Positions 1 to 7,126 of a stretch of DNA of 11,752 nt are shown piece by piece. The position numbers and the translations under genes were made by a program. The stretch's first letter is position 1. Every line of letters begins with the position of its first letter. The notes beneath the pieces were generated by a model, which saw nothing but the letters and a program-made list of their open reading frames with translations, was not told the origin of the DNA and made no database searches. Origin of the DNA: an uncultured Comamonadaceae bacterium (GTDB taxonomy: Bacteria > Pseudomonadota > Gammaproteobacteria > Burkholderiales > Burkholderiaceae); the NCBI GenBank assembly GCA_946482595.1, contig CAMLSD010000127.1:1-11752 (forward strand), read 5' to 3'.

Positions 1-46
1 AGCTCGACCAGATGACGCAGCAGAACGCGGCGCTGGTCGAGGAGTC
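1..46 (+). repeat. 46-base exact direct repeat, copy 1 (MCP C-terminal methylation helix)
   Basis: Bases 1-46 are identical to 1869-1914 in the next receptor gene, and the repeat may extend left of the window. It codes for the last methylation helix region. High similarity continues past the exact block to a shared, locally unusual AGG arginine codon (111-113 here, 1979-1981 there), after which the genes diverge. Confidence 0.95.
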
Positions 47-386
47 GGCCGCCGCAGCCGAATCGCTGAAGGAGCAGGCCCACCGCCTGGCCGGTGTGGT
101 CGCCCAGTTCAGGCTCGCGCATGGCAGCTCATCAGCTGCCAAGGGCCCGGTGGACACCGAAAACTCGACCCCGATGGTCACGCCGCAGGTGCGCAGCCTG
201 ATCGAACGCGTGAAGACGCAATCGTCGGCCCCGGCCCAGGACGCTTCGACCCCGACCGCTTCAACCCCGTCCGTTGCCCCCAGGACGTCCGCTGCCCAGG
301 CCGCCACAGCGCCTGCGACACAGCGGCCGGCGCCAGCGCTTGCCACGGCAGGCAGCCAGGGTGACGACGACTGGGAAACCTTCTGA
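1..386 (+). CDS. Methyl-accepting chemotaxis protein, C-terminal part (5' end outside window)
   Basis: This is the 3' end of a transmembrane chemoreceptor gene; the reading frame is open to the left edge (first full codon at base 3). About 127 residues are visible. The first ~30 match the end of the cytoplasmic signalling domain of the two complete receptors downstream, including the last methylation helix with its Glu-Glu pair in [12 protein letters not shown]. After QFRL comes a linker of about 84 residues rich in Pro, Ala, Ser and Thr, probably unstructured apart from a possible short amphipathic helix (visible residues 56-73). The protein ends DDDWETF. In enterobacterial Tsr/Tar a C-terminal NWETF pentapeptide docks CheR and CheB, and DWETF fits that role. 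The two other receptors here lack such a tail. The next receptor gene begins 47 bp downstream, so the two are probably co-transcribed. The sensing domain, and hence the ligand, cannot be seen. Confidence 0.95.
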   Translation, partial: LDQMTQQNAALVEESAAAAESLKEQAHRLAGVVAQFRLAHGSSSAAKGPVDTENSTPMVTPQVRSLIERVKTQSSAPAQDASTPTASTPSVAPRTSAAQAATAPATQRPAPALATAGSQGDDDWETF

Positions 387-433
387 CCCCCAACCTCTCG
401 ACGCTCTCTCGAACAATCGACAAGGAGACTTGC

Positions 434-2020
434 ATGACCGGAAGCACACTGCTCACCAAGACACGCATCTCGACCCGTCTGGCCGTGGCTCTCGGGCTGC
501 TGATGGCCTTGATGGTCGGCGTCAGCGGCTACAGCGTGAAGAAACTGTTCGACACCACTGCGGTGCTCGACCGGCTCTCACGCAATGAATGGAAGCTGAT
601 GCAGCTGGCCAGCGAATGGAAGTCCCTGGTCGAACTCAACGTGCTGCGTATCGCCACGCACTCGCGGCTGGGCACGGGCGACTACCCCGACCAGCTGATG
701 AAGGACTACGCCGCCACCTCGCAGATCCTGGACAAGGTTCAGAAGGAAGTGGGCGAGATGGCCACCGGCACCAGCCTGAGTGCCCAGTACGAACAGATCA
801 ACGCGCTGCGCAAGCAGATCACCGCGTATGCCCCGAAGATCAAGGAAATGCGCGACACCGGCGACTACGTGGCGCTGGAAGGTCTGCTCAACGGTGATTT
901 CGAGAAGGCGCGCAAGGCCTACATCGAGGCCATCACCAAACTGCAGTCCGACGCACTCACGGCCGCCAACGAAGCCTCGGCTTCGGCCCAGGCCGACACG
1001 CAGGCCGCAGCGATCCTGACGGTGATCCTGGTCGGCGTGAGCCTGGTGTTCTCGGGCGCCTTCGGCTGGTGGCTGAGCCGGTCGATCTCGCGCCCGATCA
1101 ACGACGTCGTGCAGCATGCCCGCGCCATCGCTCAGGGCGACCTGTCCACCGAAGTGCGAGTGACCTCTGGCGGCGAAGCCGGCGAACTGCAGCAGGCCCT
1201 GGCCGACATGCAGGCGTCGCTGCGCAGCATGGTGGCGCAGGTGCGTGCCGCCACCGACAGCATCTCCACCGCCTCGACCGAAATCGCCACCGGCAACCAG
1301 GACCTGAGCGCGCGCACCGAACAGACCGCCTCGAACCTGCAGCAGACCGCCTCGTCGATGGAGCAGCTCACCGGCACGGTCAACCAGAGCGCCGAAAGCG
1401 CCCATCAGGCCACCCAGCTGGCCAGCACCGCCGCCCAGGCGGCGCAGCGCGGCGGCGACGTCGTCTCGCGCGTGGTGTCCACGATGGACGAGATCAACGC
1501 TGCCTCGAAGAAGATCGCCGACATCATCGGCGTGATCGACGGCATCGCCTTCCAGACCAACATCCTGGCGCTGAACGCCGCCGTCGAATCGGCCCGCGCC
1601 GGCGAACACGGCCGCGGCTTTGCAGTGGTGGCCAACGAGGTGCGCAACCTGGCGCAACGCTCGGCCCAGGCGGCCAAGGAAATCAAGACGCTGATCGGCA
1701 CCTCGGTCGACAAGGTCGAAGGTGGCGCCCGCCTGGTGGCCGATGCCGGCACCACGATGGACGAGATCGTGGCCGCGGTGAAACGCGTGACCGACATGAT
1801 CGGCGACATCTCGGCCTCGGCCCGCGAGCAGAGCTCGGGCATCGGCCAGGTCAACCAGGCCGTCACCCAGCTCGACCAGATGACGCAGCAGAACGCGGCG
1901 CTGGTCGAGGAGTCCGCCGCCGCGGCCGAATCGCTGAAGGACCAGGCCCAGCGCCTGGCCAGCGTGGTCGGCCAGTTCAGGCTCGACCGCTCGGCCCAGC
2001 TCGAAGCAGAACCTGCTTGA
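434..2020 (+). CDS. Methyl-accepting chemotaxis protein (complete, no C-terminal pentapeptide)
   Basis: A 528-residue inner-membrane chemoreceptor that signals to CheA through CheW. Order of parts: short cytoplasmic N-terminus; TM1 about 15-33; a ~155-residue periplasmic region of predicted helices, consistent with a four-helix-bundle sensor; TM2 about 190-213; HAMP about 214-266; long coiled-coil signalling domain to about 515. The hairpin tip is at about 370-400 ([16 protein letters not shown]). From memory, residue numbering at the tip coincides with E. coli Tsr (F373, N381, E385, R388, E391), so this is the 36-heptad class. Likely methylation sites by the A/S-x-x-E/Q-E/Q-x-x-A/S pattern are Q297, Q304, Q311 and E493. 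The tip reads [12 protein letters not shown], where the third receptor has the usual [12 protein letters not shown]. The ATG at 434 is supported by an AAGGAGA ribosome site at 422-428. The protein ends LEAEPA, so it has no CheR tether. A strong terminator follows the gene. The ligand is unknown. Confidence 0.96.
   Translation: MTGSTLLTKTRISTRLAVALGLLMALMVGVSGYSVKKLFDTTAVLDRLSRNEWKLMQLASEWKSLVELNVLRIATHSRLGTGDYPDQLMKDYAATSQILDKVQKEVGEMATGTSLSAQYEQINALRKQITAYAPKIKEMRDTGDYVALEGLLNGDFEKARKAYIEAITKLQSDALTAANEASASAQADTQAAAILTVILVGVSLVFSGAFGWWLSRSISRPINDVVQHARAIAQGDLSTEVRVTSGGEAGELQQALADMQASLRSMVAQVRAATDSISTASTEIATGNQDLSARTEQTASNLQQTASSMEQLTGTVNQSAESAHQATQLASTAAQAAQRGGDVVSRVVSTMDEINAASKKIADIIGVIDGIAFQTNILALNAAVESARAGEHGRGFAVVANEVRNLAQRSAQAAKEIKTLIGTSVDKVEGGARLVADAGTTMDEIVAAVKRVTDMIGDISASAREQSSGIGQVNQAVTQLDQMTQQNAALVEESAAAAESLKDQAQRLASVVGQFRLDRSAQLEAEPA
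1518..1575 (+). repeat. 58-base exact direct repeat, copy 1 (MCP hairpin-tip coding)
   Basis: These 58 bases recur without mismatch at 3749-3806 in the other complete receptor gene. They encode [19 protein letters not shown], the CheA/CheW-contacting hairpin tip. Identity includes all synonymous positions, beyond what protein conservation alone requires, which suggests recent duplication or gene conversion between the receptor genes. Confidence 0.95.
1869..1914 (+). repeat. 46-base exact direct repeat, copy 2 (MCP C-terminal methylation helix)
   Basis: This is the second copy of the block at bases 1-46, in the same frame. The corresponding part of the third receptor (about 4099-4144) is similar but carries several synonymous changes, so the first two receptors are closer to each other here than to the third. 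Confidence 0.95.
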
Positions 2021-2031
2021 TACAGCGCAAC

Positions 2032-2055
2032 AAGGGCCCCAAGGGGCCCTTTTTT
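2032..2055 (+). terminator. Rho-independent terminator after the second MCP
   Basis: A perfect 8-bp GC-rich stem (AAGGGCCC at 2032-2039 with GGGCCCTT at 2044-2051) encloses a four-base loop. It runs into six consecutive T residues (2050-2055). It starts 12 bases after the stop codon of the receptor gene, a classic intrinsic terminator position. It separates the upstream pair of receptor genes from the cheW-led genes, although partial read-through is possible. Confidence 0.9.
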
Positions 2056-2060
2056 CCAGC

Positions 2061-2088
2061 TCAAGTGCGGACTCGAAACGTCCGATAA
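2061..2088 (+). promoter_or_regulatory. Candidate sigma-28 (FliA-type) promoter upstream of cheW
   Basis: TCCGATAA at 2081-2088 matches the sigma-28 -10 consensus GCCGATAA at 7 of 8 positions. TCAAGTGC at 2061-2068 matches the -35 consensus TAAAGTTT at 5 of 8. The spacer is 12 bases, where 11 is usual. It lies directly after a terminator and about 70 bases before the chosen cheW start, where a new promoter for flagellar and chemotaxis genes would be expected. The match is by eye only. The weaker -35 and one extra spacer base keep this tentative. Confidence 0.45.
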
Positions 2089-2158
2089 CCCGGGAAGCGG
2101 TGGCGTGTCCTGCACGGGCCCTGCCACCCCACCGACTCACCGAACCAGCTCGCAGACC

Positions 2159-2635
2159 ATGGGTGCTCCAGACAACTTCATCGACAGCGCCGCCCGCGCA
2201 CGCGAATACCTGACCTTCCGCCTCGGCAAGGAGGAGTACGGCATCGACATCCTGCGTGTCCAGGAGATCCGCTCGTATGAACCGCCCACCCGCATCGCCA
2301 ATGCGCCGGGCCATGTGAAGGGTGTGATCAATCTGCGCGGCGTGATCGTGCCGATCGTCGACCTGCGCACGCGCTTTGCCACTGAACAGTGCGAATACAA
2401 CGCCTTCACCGTGGTGGTCGTGCTGCACGTGGGCGGCCGAGTCGTCGGCGCCACGGTGGACGCCGTCAGCGACGTGCTTGAAATCGCCCCGGACGTGATC
2501 CGCCCGGCACCCGAGCTGAGCTCGGTGATCGATGCGAGCTGCATCGTCGGACTGGCCAGCCTGTCCGAGCGCCTGCTGATCCTGCTGGACATCGAAAAAC
2601 TCATGACCGACCCCGCCATGGGCCTGGTTGACTGA
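2159..2635 (+). CDS. cheW: Chemotaxis coupling protein CheW
   Basis: A 158-residue soluble adaptor that joins chemoreceptor hairpin tips to the P5 domain of the kinase CheA in membrane arrays. The whole protein is one CheW domain. [20 protein letters not shown] (17-36) forms the first strands, [16 protein letters not shown] (55-70) carries the family hallmark NLRG with the receptor-contacting Arg, and the domain ends [11 protein letters not shown] (139-149). Length is normal for the family. I chose the ATG at 2159. An in-frame GTG at 2105 would add 18 residues rich in Pro/Thr/Ser with no resemblance to CheW and several A/T-ending codons unlike the rest. Neither start has a convincing ribosome site. 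The gene is preceded by a terminator and a possible sigma-28 promoter, and the next receptor starts 26 bp downstream, so cheW probably leads an operon. Confidence 0.96.
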   Translation: MGAPDNFIDSAARAREYLTFRLGKEEYGIDILRVQEIRSYEPPTRIANAPGHVKGVINLRGVIVPIVDLRTRFATEQCEYNAFTVVVVLHVGGRVVGATVDAVSDVLEIAPDVIRPAPELSSVIDASCIVGLASLSERLLILLDIEKLMTDPAMGLVD

Positions 2636-2661
2636 TCCCGAACAAACCCAAGGAGACCGCC

Positions 2662-4254
2662 ATGCAGTTCCTCGACCTCATGCGCCGATTCACGATCCGC
2701 ACCCGCATGATCGGCGCCATCGCCGTCGTGCTGTGCCTGCTCGCCCTGGTGGGTGGCGCCGGCCTGTTCGGCATGTACCGGATCCAGTCCCTGAGCTCGG
2801 ACTTCATCGAGACCTCCTCGACCCGCAGCGACACGCTGGCCACGCTGCGCAACGGCATGAGCAGCATGCGCCTTCACGAGAAGGACATGATCATCAACTA
2901 TGAGAACGCCGAGGCCGTCAAGGCCGGCAAGGCGGGCTGGGATGCGGCCTACAAGGTGGTGCAGGCACAGCTCAAGCTGCTGTCAGCCGAGGCCAGCGAT
3001 GACGCCGCGGTGATCGAGCAGCTCACCAAGGGCCTGCAGGCCTACGCCACGGGCTTCGAGCCGGTGGCACGACAGCTCGATGCGGCCGGCTATGACTCGG
3101 CCACCACCGCCAACAAGGTGATGGGCCGTGCCCACGCGGCCTTTGCCGACGCCGAAAAACACATGGCCACGCTGAACAAGTCGCTGGCTGAGCAGGGCCT
3201 GCGCGCCCAAGGCGACAACGCCGATGCAATGAAGTTCACCATCACGCTGTTCGGCATCGCCGTGGCCGTGGCCACCGCCGTGGTCGTGCCGCTGACGCTG
3301 CTGAACATGGCCAGCATCTGCCGCCCGATCGCCGTGGCACAGGACCTGGCCCACTCGATCGCCAAGGGCGACCTGACCCAGGCGGTCGAGGTGCACGGGC
3401 GTGACGAAACGGCCCACCTGCTCACCGCGCTGACACAGATGCAGGCCTCGCTGAGCAGCATCGTGCAGCAGGTGCACAACTCCACCGAAAGCATCACGAC
3501 GGCCTCGAGCGAGATTGCCTCGGGCAACCAGGACCTGAGCGCGCGCACCGAACAGGCCGCCTCGAACCTGCAGCAGACCGCCTCGTCGATGGAACAGCTC
3601 ACCGGCACCGTCAAGCAGTCGGCCGATTCGGCCCGCCAGGCCAACCAGCTCGCCTCCTCGGCCTCCAGCGTGGCCGCCCGCGGTGGCCAGGTCGTCTCCC
3701 AGGTCGTCACCACGATGGACGAGATCAATGCCGCCTCCAAGAAGATCTCCGACATCATCGGCGTGATCGACGGCATCGCCTTCCAGACCAACATCCTGGC
3801 GCTGAATGCCGCCGTCGAAGCCGCCCGTGCCGGTGAACAGGGCCGTGGCTTTGCGGTGGTGGCCGGTGAGGTGCGCAACCTCGCCCAGCGCTCCGCCCAG
3901 GCGGCCCGCGAGATCAAGAGCCTGATCGGCGCATCGGTCGAGAAGGTCGAGGGCGGCACCAAGCTCGTGCAGACCGCCGGCGCGACGATGGAAGAGATCG
4001 TCGGCAGCGTGCGCCGCGTGACCGACATCATCGGCGAGATCACCGCGGCCGCCGCGGAACAGAACGACGGCATCGGCCAGGTCAACCAGGCCGTGACGCA
4101 GCTCGACCAGATGACCCAGCAGAACGCTGCACTCGTCGAGGAGTCCGCCGCCGCGGCCGAGTCGCTCAAGGAGCAGGCCTATCGCCTGGCCGAGCTGGTG
4201 AGCGCCTTCAAGCTGGGCGGCCATGCCCGCCACGGCAGCCCGGCACTGGCCTGA
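2662..4254 (+). CDS. Methyl-accepting chemotaxis protein (complete, downstream of cheW)
   Basis: A 530-residue inner-membrane chemoreceptor. TM1 is about 18-38. A ~150-residue periplasmic helical region follows, with [14 protein letters not shown] (71-84), typical of four-helix-bundle sensors. TM2 is about 193-215, HAMP about 216-268, and the signalling coiled coil runs to about 517. The hairpin tip (about 371-400) has the usual family sequence, including [16 protein letters not shown]. Likely methylation sites are Q298, Q305, Q312 and E494, each in an E/Q pair flanked by small residues. The protein ends GSPALA, so it has no CheR-binding pentapeptide. The ATG has the same AAGGAGA ribosome site (2650-2656) as the previous complete receptor. 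The signalling half is close to that receptor even at DNA level, while the sensor halves look unrelated, so the two should detect different signals but feed the same arrays. The mcp-cheR-cheD-cheB order suggests this receptor and the adaptation enzymes are made together. Confidence 0.96.
   Translation: MQFLDLMRRFTIRTRMIGAIAVVLCLLALVGGAGLFGMYRIQSLSSDFIETSSTRSDTLATLRNGMSSMRLHEKDMIINYENAEAVKAGKAGWDAAYKVVQAQLKLLSAEASDDAAVIEQLTKGLQAYATGFEPVARQLDAAGYDSATTANKVMGRAHAAFADAEKHMATLNKSLAEQGLRAQGDNADAMKFTITLFGIAVAVATAVVVPLTLLNMASICRPIAVAQDLAHSIAKGDLTQAVEVHGRDETAHLLTALTQMQASLSSIVQQVHNSTESITTASSEIASGNQDLSARTEQAASNLQQTASSMEQLTGTVKQSADSARQANQLASSASSVAARGGQVVSQVVTTMDEINAASKKISDIIGVIDGIAFQTNILALNAAVEAARAGEQGRGFAVVAGEVRNLAQRSAQAAREIKSLIGASVEKVEGGTKLVQTAGATMEEIVGSVRRVTDIIGEITAAAAEQNDGIGQVNQAVTQLDQMTQQNAALVEESAAAAESLKEQAYRLAELVSAFKLGGHARHGSPALA
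3749..3806 (+). repeat. 58-base exact direct repeat, copy 2 (MCP hairpin-tip coding)
   Basis: This is the second copy of the block at 1518-1575, in the same reading frame and orientation about 2.2 kb downstream. The flanks stay highly similar with scattered, mostly third-position differences. Confidence 0.95.
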
Positions 4255-4311
4255 ACCTGAACCCGATCGCTTCGCCGCCTTTCACCGCCGCCTGCGCACC
4301 TTCGTCCGACC

Positions 4312-5172
4312 ATGAGCCTCGCAATGCCACCTGTGAACGATGCCACTGCGGATCAGAACCGGGAGTTCAGCTTCGACCGGACCGACTTCGAGCGCGTCCG
4401 CCAGCTGATCTACCAGCGCGCGGGCATCAGCCTGCACGCCGGCAAGCAGGCCATGGTCTACAGCCGCCTGTCGCGACGGCTGCGCGAGACGACCCACCGC
4501 AGCTTCGCGTCGTACCTGCAGTGGCTGGAGCAGGCGGTGGGGCCCCAGGCCGAGGCGGAATGGCAGGAGTTCGTCAACTGCCTGACCACCAATCTGACGT
4601 CGTTCTTCCGCGAGGAGCACCACTTCTCGATGTTGTCCGACGAACTGCGCAAGCTGGGGGCACAGCGCCCCTTGCGCATCTGGTGCAACGCGGCCTCCAC
4701 CGGCGAGGAGCCCTACTCGATCGCGATGACGGTGGCCGAGACGCTCGGCGCCACCGCCCCGGTCAAGATCATGGCCAGCGACATCGACACCAAGGTGCTC
4801 GCCACGGCCAGCCGCGGCGTCTATGCCGACGACTCGCGCGGCCTGTCCCCCGAGCGGCTCAAGCGCCACTTCATGCGCGGCACCGGACCGAACGCCGGCT
4901 ACATCCGCGTCAAGCCCGAGCTGGCGCGGCTGATCGAATTCCGCACCTTCAACCTGATGAGCAGCAGCTGGTCGATGGGTGATCCGTTCGACATCGTGTT
5001 CTGTCGCAACGTGATGATCTACTTCGACGCCCCGACCCAGCGCCGTGTGCTGGAGCGCATGCACGGCGTGATGCGCCCGGGCAGCGTGTTGTTCGTCGGC
5101 CATTCGGAGAACTTCACCGACTCGCGCGACCTGTTCCACCTGCGAGGCAAGACCGTCTATCAGCGCGTATGA
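4312..5172 (+). CDS. cheR: Chemoreceptor glutamate methyltransferase CheR
   Basis: A 286-residue cytoplasmic enzyme that transfers methyl groups from S-adenosylmethionine to receptor glutamates during adaptation. The N-terminal helical domain (about 20-95) contains LIYQRAGISL. NLTSFFRE (94-101) is the conserved Arg segment. The methyltransferase core has NAASTGEEPYSIAM (126-139) as the SAM loop, ASDID (155-159) with the adenine-contacting Asp, FDIVFCRNVMIYFD (226-239), and VGHSENF (262-268). The beta subdomain inserted in the core (about 165-220) includes HFMRGTGP and closely resembles E. coli CheR, which binds the receptor WETF tail there. Length is typical. The ATG at 4312 is the first in frame and lacks a clear ribosome site; an ATG at 4324 is possible. 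The stop codon overlaps a possible cheD start as ATGA, but I think cheD begins later. Confidence 0.97.
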   Translation: MSLAMPPVNDATADQNREFSFDRTDFERVRQLIYQRAGISLHAGKQAMVYSRLSRRLRETTHRSFASYLQWLEQAVGPQAEAEWQEFVNCLTTNLTSFFREEHHFSMLSDELRKLGAQRPLRIWCNAASTGEEPYSIAMTVAETLGATAPVKIMASDIDTKVLATASRGVYADDSRGLSPERLKRHFMRGTGPNAGYIRVKPELARLIEFRTFNLMSSSWSMGDPFDIVFCRNVMIYFDAPTQRRVLERMHGVMRPGSVLFVGHSENFTDSRDLFHLRGKTVYQRV

Positions 5173-5258
5173 ACCCTGCCCTTGCCTGCAGCGCGCCCAC
5201 GGCCCCACCGGCGTGGCAGATGCCTACAGTCAGCCCTCGATACGGACGAAATACCGAC

Positions 5259-5930
5259 ATGACTGCCAGCCCCCTCCTCAAAAGCTTCAGCGGCACGGCC
5301 GGTGCACCGACCGCCTCCCGCCTGGAGCGACTGAAGGCCCAGCCGCGCAAACCGGGTGAAGCCTCGTTCTTCTTCTATGACGCCCATTTCAAGAACGACG
5401 CGGTCAAGGTGCTGCCGGGCGAATACTTCGTGCACGAGGAAGACATCCTGGTGATGACCACGCTGGGTTCGTGCATCGCGGCCTGCCTGTGGGACCGCAA
5501 CGCACGGGTGGGCGGCATGAACCACTTCATGCTGCCCGAAGGCGGTGGCGCGCAGGACAGCGGGCGCTACGGCTCGTTCGCGATGGAACTGCTGATCAAC
5601 GAGCTGATGAAAAAAGGCGCGAGCCGCTCGACGCTGGAAGCCAAGATCTTCGGGGGTGGCCAGGTCATCAGCGGCATGAACACGCTCAACGTCGGCCAGC
5701 GCAACACCGACTTCGTGATGGACTACCTCAAGACCGAGCGCATTCCGATCGTCTCGAAGGACGTGCTGGACGTCTACCCGCGCAAGGTCTGCTTTTTCCC
5801 GGCCAGTGGCAAGGCGATGGTCAAGCGCCTGGCCGCCGCCAACACCGAGGCCCTGGTCGCCCAGGACCGCGCCGCCAGCCAGCGTGTCGTGCCGCCTGCC
5901 AGCGGTGCCGGCTCCATCGACCTGTTCTGA
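5259..5930 (+). CDS. cheD: Chemoreceptor glutamine deamidase CheD
   Basis: A 223-residue cytoplasmic enzyme that converts selected receptor glutamines to glutamates, creating methylation sites. From this start, TTLGSCIAACLWD (67-79) holds the catalytic Cys72 and GGMNHFMLP (85-93) holds the catalytic His89. The 17-residue Cys-His spacing equals that of Thermotoga CheD (C27/H44, from memory). KIFGGGQV (129-136) is the other family motif. A ~50-residue N-terminal extension precedes the core at LPGEYF, and a ~25-residue Ala-rich tail follows it. An in-frame ATG at 5169 would overlap the cheR stop and add 30 residues. That segment has many A/T-ending codons, unlike the gene itself, so I treat it as untranslated. 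The receptors here carry Gln at several methylation positions, so a deamidase makes sense. cheB follows 9 bp downstream. Confidence 0.94.
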   Translation: MTASPLLKSFSGTAGAPTASRLERLKAQPRKPGEASFFFYDAHFKNDAVKVLPGEYFVHEEDILVMTTLGSCIAACLWDRNARVGGMNHFMLPEGGGAQDSGRYGSFAMELLINELMKKGASRSTLEAKIFGGGQVISGMNTLNVGQRNTDFVMDYLKTERIPIVSKDVLDVYPRKVCFFPASGKAMVKRLAAANTEALVAQDRAASQRVVPPASGAGSIDLF

Positions 5931-5939
5931 GGCAACAAC

Positions 5940-7028
5940 ATGGCAAAGATCCGAGCCGTGGTGGTGGACGATTCCGCCCTGGTACGCAGCCTGCTCACCG
6001 AGATCATCAACCGCCAGCCCGACATGGAGTGCGTTGGTGCGGCCAGCGACCCTTACGTGGCTCGCGAGATGATCCGCAACCTGAACCCCGACGTGATCAC
6101 GCTGGACGTGGAAATGCCCCGCATGGACGGCATCGACTTCCTGTCCAAGCTGATGCGCCTGCGCCCGATGCCGGTGCTGATGGTGTCCACGCTGACCGAG
6201 CGCGGCGCCGATGTCACGCTGCGTGCGCTGGAACTGGGGGCGGTGGACTTTGTCGCCAAGCCCAAGATCGGCGTGTCCGACGGACTGCAGCAACTCGCGC
6301 AGGAGATCACCGAAAAGATCCGTGTGGCCGCCAAGGCCCATGTGCGCAAGCTGAGCCAGCCCGCGCCCAGCCCCGCCAGCCCGGGTGAGGCCCGCCCGGC
6401 CGCACCCATCAGCTCGATCGGCCGGCTGTCGACCGAAAAGATCATCTTCATCGGGGCGTCCACCGGTGGCACCGAAGCCACCCGTGAACTGCTGGTGAAT
6501 CTGCCGGCCGACTCCCCGGCTGTGATGATCACCCAGCACATGCCGGCCGGTTTCACGAAAAGCTATGCGACACGCCTCAACGGCCTGTGCAAGATCGCGG
6601 TGAAGGAAGCCCAGGACGGCGAGCGGGTGCTGCCCGGCCATGCCTACATCGCTCCCGGGGGCCACCACCTGAGCGTGGAACGCAGTGGCGCGAACTACAT
6701 TGCCCGGGTGCAGGACGGCGAACCGGTGAACCGCCACAAGCCGTCGGTGGAGGTGCTGTTCAAGTCCGCCGCGCGCGTGGTGGGCCCCAACGCCCTGGGC
6801 ATCATGCTCACCGGCATGGGTGCCGATGGCGCACGCGCCATGAAGGAAATGCGCGACGCCGGCAGCTACAACTACGTCCAGGACGAAGCCAGCTGTGTGG
6901 TCTTCGGCATGCCCCGCGAGGCCATCCAGGCCGGTGCCGCCCATGAAGTGCTGCCGCTCACCCAGATCGCGCCGCAGCTCATCGATCGCCTGCGCAGCAC
7001 GGCCGGCATGAGCCTGAACCGCGTCTGA
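5940..7028 (+). CDS. cheB: Chemotaxis response regulator and protein-glutamate methylesterase/deamidase CheB
   Basis: A 362-residue two-domain protein. The receiver (about 4-125) has the acidic pair D10/D11, phospho-acceptor D56 in [11 protein letters not shown]83/T84, and K107 before Pro. A Pro/Ala-rich linker (about 135-160) leads to the methylesterase domain (about 166-355). The catalytic triad is S174 in [10 protein letters not shown]200 in TQHMP and D296 in GMGADG. Spacings S-H 26 and S-D 122 equal those of Salmonella CheB (S164/H190/D286, from memory), so the enzyme looks intact. Phosphorylation by CheA relieves inhibition by the receiver. It then removes methyl groups from receptors, opposing CheR, and can deamidate Gln. 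It starts 9 bp after cheD with a weak GAGG ribosome site (5929-5932), so it is likely co-translated. It ends the chemotaxis cluster; no cheY or cheZ follows. Confidence 0.98.
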   Translation: MAKIRAVVVDDSALVRSLLTEIINRQPDMECVGAASDPYVAREMIRNLNPDVITLDVEMPRMDGIDFLSKLMRLRPMPVLMVSTLTERGADVTLRALELGAVDFVAKPKIGVSDGLQQLAQEITEKIRVAAKAHVRKLSQPAPSPASPGEARPAAPISSIGRLSTEKIIFIGASTGGTEATRELLVNLPADSPAVMITQHMPAGFTKSYATRLNGLCKIAVKEAQDGERVLPGHAYIAPGGHHLSVERSGANYIARVQDGEPVNRHKPSVEVLFKSAARVVGPNALGIMLTGMGADGARAMKEMRDAGSYNYVQDEASCVVFGMPREAIQAGAAHEVLPLTQIAPQLIDRLRSTAGMSLNRV

Positions 7029-7048
7029 AGTTCGTCAGGTGCCCTCCC

Positions 7049-7076
7049 GATCCGCGCCCGCGAAGGGGGCCGGATC
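7049..7076. terminator. GC-rich hairpin between convergent genes, possible terminator
   Basis: GATCCG (7049-7054) pairs with CGGATC (7071-7076). The stem continues as GCCC/GGGC with one bulged base and a seven-base loop, about 10 bp in all. It lies between the ends of cheB (plus) and the response regulator (minus), where a shared terminator would fit. Neither side has a T tract, so it could also be a chance GC-rich hairpin or a transcript-end stabiliser. Confidence 0.3.
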
Positions 7077-7126
7077 CGGGCGTGTGGGCGCTGCAGGTGC
7101 CCGCAGAGGCGTCGGGTGCGTGCCCG

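Noticed and set aside
2105..2158. Upstream GTG start for cheW
   Set aside because: The extra 18 residues are Pro/Thr/Ser-rich and unlike CheW. The GTG would also lie only about 10 bases after the start predicted from the candidate sigma-28 element.
578..2428. A 616-codon open frame on the minus strand opposite the second MCP and cheW
   Set aside because: It lies antisense to well-recognised receptor and cheW genes. Its translation is a His/Gly/Arg/Asp-rich shadow with no family motif. Long antisense frames are expected in GC-rich genes with strong third-position G/C bias.
2983..4233. A 416-codon minus-strand frame opposite the third MCP
   Set aside because: It is the same type of antisense shadow, and its translation resembles the shadow of the second MCP only because the two receptor genes are similar.
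5169..5258. Upstream ATG for cheD overlapping the cheR stop as ATGA
   Set aside because: It looks attractive for coupling, but the 30 added residues carry many A/T-ending codons and no CheD-like sequence, and no ribosome site precedes it. The ATG at 5259 fits better, though this is not proven.
5220..5258. A CCTCGATA sequence upstream of cheD considered as a sigma-28 -10 element
   Set aside because: No -35-like element lies at a workable distance, and the core match is poor.
5160..6944. A 594-codon minus-strand frame opposite cheD and cheB
   Set aside because: It is antisense to two genes with complete catalytic motifs, and its composition is the usual shadow pattern without a recognisable domain.
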